NCBI GenBank assembly: GCA_024655865.1
Contig: JANLFM010000010.1
Span: forward strand, 1 to 16,479
Direction: 5' to 3'
DNA length: 16,479 bases
From: Caldisericota bacterium
GTDB lineage: Bacteria; Caldisericota; JANLFM01
Below the pieces are notes generated by a model, which ran no database searches, had not been told where the DNA came from, and worked only from the letters and a program-made list of their open reading frames with translations. The translations under genes and the position numbers were made by a program. Shown here piece by piece: positions 14,930-16,479 of the stretch. The first letter of the stretch is position 1. The number at the start of each line of letters is the position of its first letter.

Positions 14930-14933
14930 TATT
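14923..14933 (+). promoter_or_regulatory. Proposed ribosome binding site and ATT start of ecfA1
   Basis: GGAG at 14923-14926 is followed by four bases (TAAT, containing the rplQ stop) and ATT at 14931-14933. The frame from this ATT encodes the conserved first strand of the ATPase. No ATG, GTG or TTG occurs in this frame between the upstream in-frame stop TAG (14919-14921) and GTG 15012. ATT starts are known, for example in infC. The reading as a start is inference. Confidence 0.5.
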
Positions 14934-15776
14934 CCGCCGCTTATTACCCTGAAAGGGGTCAGTTACAGCTACAGCGCTGAAAAAAGCTCCCCCGTCTATG
15001 CGCTTTCCGCAGTGAACCTGGAAATAGAGGCGGGGGATTTTCTTTGTATTCTCGGCGCGAATGGCTCCGGGAAATCCACCCTCGCTAGACTTCTGAATGC
15101 CTTGCTCCTTCCTACCGAGGGCCAGGTTTTAGTTGATGGTATGGACACCAGAGACCCTTCTAAGACCTGGCCAATCCGGCAAGCAGTGGGGCTCGTCTTT
15201 CAGAATCCAGACAACCAGATAGTAGGTACAGTGGTGGAAGAAGACATTGCCTTTGGCTTAGAAAACCTGGGATTCCCATCCCCCGAGATCAGAAGAAGGG
15301 TGGAATGGGCATTAGAAAAGGTCCGAATGCTCAGTTACAGAAACCACCCCCCTCATATGCTCTCCGGTGGGCAAAAACAACGTGTGGCCATCGCCGGAAT
15401 CCTCGCAATGAAACCCAGATGCATCGTCCTCGATGAGCCTACCAGCCTTCTTGATCCCAAGGGCCGGGGCGAGGTTCGAGAGCTGCTATTAGAGCTGAAC
15501 AGAGAAGGGATTACTATCATCCTCATCACCCACTTAATTGAAGAGGCTATGCTGGCTAGACGCGTGCTCGTCCTCGATCAGGGGAAAATAGCTCTGCTGG
15601 GGGCCCCCGAAGAGGTTTTGAGCAAAACTGACGAATTAAGAACCTATCATCTTGAACCACCTTTGACTGTGAGGCTCGCTCAAGCTCTGGCCTCTAATGG
15701 GGTTCGACTCCCTAAGAAGGTTATGCCTGTAGAGGAATTAAGGAACGCCTTATGCGCATTGAGGCCAAAAATATAA
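14931..15776 (+). CDS. ecfA1: ECF transporter ATPase EcfA1 (CbiO-type), start uncertain
   Basis: One of the two ATPases of the energy-coupling factor module that powers uptake of vitamins, cobalt or nickel with EcfT and a substrate-binding S protein. From ATT 14931 the product has 281 residues, the family's usual length. It holds the strand LITLKGVSYSY with A-loop tyrosines, Walker A GANGSGKST (42-50), Q-loop FQNPDNQ (Q91), signature LSGGQ (144-148), Walker B IVLDEPTSLLD (D168, E169) and H-loop ITH (H201). The first standard start, GTG 15012, would lose the first strand and the A-loop and leave 254 residues. I therefore annotate the longer frame. A CTG at 14949 or a sequence error are alternatives. 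The frame starts one base after the rplQ stop. The end overlaps ecfA2 by 25 bases. Substrate cannot be inferred. Confidence 0.92.
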   Translation: MPPLITLKGVSYSYSAEKSSPVYALSAVNLEIEAGDFLCILGANGSGKSTLARLLNALLLPTEGQVLVDGMDTRDPSKTWPIRQAVGLVFQNPDNQIVGTVVEEDIAFGLENLGFPSPEIRRRVEWALEKVRMLSYRNHPPHMLSGGQKQRVAIAGILAMKPRCIVLDEPTSLLDPKGRGEVRELLLELNREGITIILITHLIEEAMLARRVLVLDQGKIALLGAPEEVLSKTDELRTYHLEPPLTVRLAQALASNGVRLPKKVMPVEELRNALCALRPKI

Positions 15777-16479
15777 CTTACGTTTACGGATCCGGTCTTC
15801 CCTGGGAGAAAAAAGCCCTGGATAACGTCTCCCTTACGGTTGAGGAAGGCGAGTTCGTAGGGTTGATAGGGGAAACCGGAAGTGGGAAATCCACCCTCGT
15901 TCAAATTCTCAATGGGCTGCTGAAGCCAAGTTCAGGCGAGGTACTCATTGATGGGGTAAACATTTTCAAGGAAAAAGGTCTATTGTCCAGGGTACGCTTT
16001 CAGATTGGTCTCATTTTTCAATTTCCCGAACAGCAACTTTTTGCGGAGACCGTTTTCGATGATGTGGCTTTCGGACCACGGAACATGGGATTAGGGTTCG
16101 AAGAAGTATCGTGGAGGGTGGAGGAGGCGCTCCTCAAAGTGGGGTTGAATCCCTTGCATTTTAGATCCCGGTCCCCCTTCAGCCTATCAGGGGGAGAAAA
16201 AAGGCTTGTGGCTATAGCCGGAGTGCTGGCGATGAAGCCTAAGGTCCTTATCCTTGATGAGGTCACGGCCGGATTGGATCCCAAAGGGAAGAAGGAAATT
16301 CTTGCCCGCATTCAACTTTTGCATAAAAACGAAAAAGCCACGATCATCATGGTAAGCCACGACATGGACGAAATTGCTGCTTTGGCTGAAAAAATAGTTA
16401 TTTTAAAAGAGGGTCGGGTAGTCTTATCCGGGAAACCGGAGTATGTTTTTTCTCGACCTGAGCTTTTGGAAGCCCAGGG
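15752..16479 (+). CDS. ecfA2: ECF transporter ATPase EcfA2, 3' truncated by window edge
   Basis: Second ATPase of the ECF module, partner of EcfA1. The frame is open from ATG 15752 to the window end, giving 242 of an expected 280 or so residues. It shows MRIEAKNITYVYG at the start, Walker A GETGSGKST (40-48), Q-loop FQFPEQQLF (Q90), FAETVFDDVAFGPRNMG (typical of EcfA2), signature LSGGE (145-149), Walker B LILDE with D169 and E170, and H-loop VSHD (H203). In the stretch after the catalytic glutamate the usual DEPTAGLDP reads DEVTAGLDP, a Pro-to-Val change at 171. The start lies 25 bases inside the end of ecfA1. EcfT (membrane subunit), then perhaps truA, rplM and rpsI, would be expected downstream by analogy with Firmicutes. 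Confidence 0.95.
   Translation, partial: MRIEAKNITYVYGSGLPWEKKALDNVSLTVEEGEFVGLIGETGSGKSTLVQILNGLLKPSSGEVLIDGVNIFKEKGLLSRVRFQIGLIFQFPEQQLFAETVFDDVAFGPRNMGLGFEEVSWRVEEALLKVGLNPLHFRSRSPFSLSGGEKRLVAIAGVLAMKPKVLILDEVTAGLDPKGKKEILARIQLLHKNEKATIIMVSHDMDEIAALAEKIVILKEGRVVLSGKPEYVFSRPELLEAQ

Noticed and set aside
14927-15010. Possible untranslated gap or terminator between rplQ and ecfA1
   Set aside because: The stretch encodes the conserved N-terminal strand of an ABC ATPase in frame, and only a 4-bp hairpin (CCCT/AGGG) without a T-run is visible.
1-16479. tRNA genes, CRISPR arrays, insertion sequences, attachment sites, novel defence genes
   Set aside because: No repeats, transposase motifs or RNA gene signatures were seen, and there is no non-coding space long enough to hold them.

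Overview
The window is a nearly complete bacterial S10-spc-alpha ribosomal protein supercluster, all on the + strand. It begins inside the 3' end of tuf (EF-Tu) and runs off the end inside the second ATPase gene of an energy-coupling factor (ECF) transporter. I support 33 protein genes: 31 complete and two cut by the window edges (tuf and ecfA2). There are no tRNA or rRNA genes, mobile elements or CRISPR arrays. No intergenic gap is longer than about 24 bases, so no stretch of 300 bases lacks a gene.

Layout: tuf (partial); S10 block rpsJ-rplC-rplD-rplW-rplB-rpsS-rplV-rpsC-rplP-rpmC-rpsQ (423-5361); spc block rplN-rplX-rplE-rpsN-rpsH-rplF-rplR-rpsE-rplO-secY (5354-10446), in which rpmD (L30) is missing between rpsE and rplO; central block adk-map-infA-rpmJ (10448-12215); alpha block rpsM-rpsK-rpsD-rpoA-rplQ (12216-14929); and ecfA1-ecfA2 (14931 to the end). 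The genes supply about half of the ribosomal proteins, the Sec translocon channel, the RNA polymerase alpha subunit, initiation factor IF-1, N-terminal Met removal, adenylate balance, and the motor of a micronutrient importer. The spacing, with many ATGA, TAATG and TGATG overlaps, suggests one long translationally coupled transcript.

Organism: bacterial and not proteobacterial. Direct tuf-rpsJ linkage, zinc-type S14, S4 and L36, a zinc-ribbon tail on L24, and ecfA genes after rplQ recall Firmicutes or Clostridia and some Chloroflexota or deep-branching anaerobic lineages. Several protein sequences (S10, RpoA) look Chloroflexota-like to me from memory. The absence of rpmD and of a KOW-domain gene between map and infA argues against a standard Clostridium. 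I cannot assign a phylum without a tree.

I found no undescribed multigene system. The points most worth a second look are: ecfA1 lacks an ATG, GTG or TTG in front of its conserved N-terminus, with an ATT well placed behind a GGAG; rpmD is absent; IF-1 carries an N-terminal extension of about 20 residues ending at a perfect hairpin; adk contains an 11-bp perfect inverted repeat; codon use changes abruptly at the tuf/rpsJ boundary; and EcfA2 has a Pro-to-Val change beside the Walker B glutamate.
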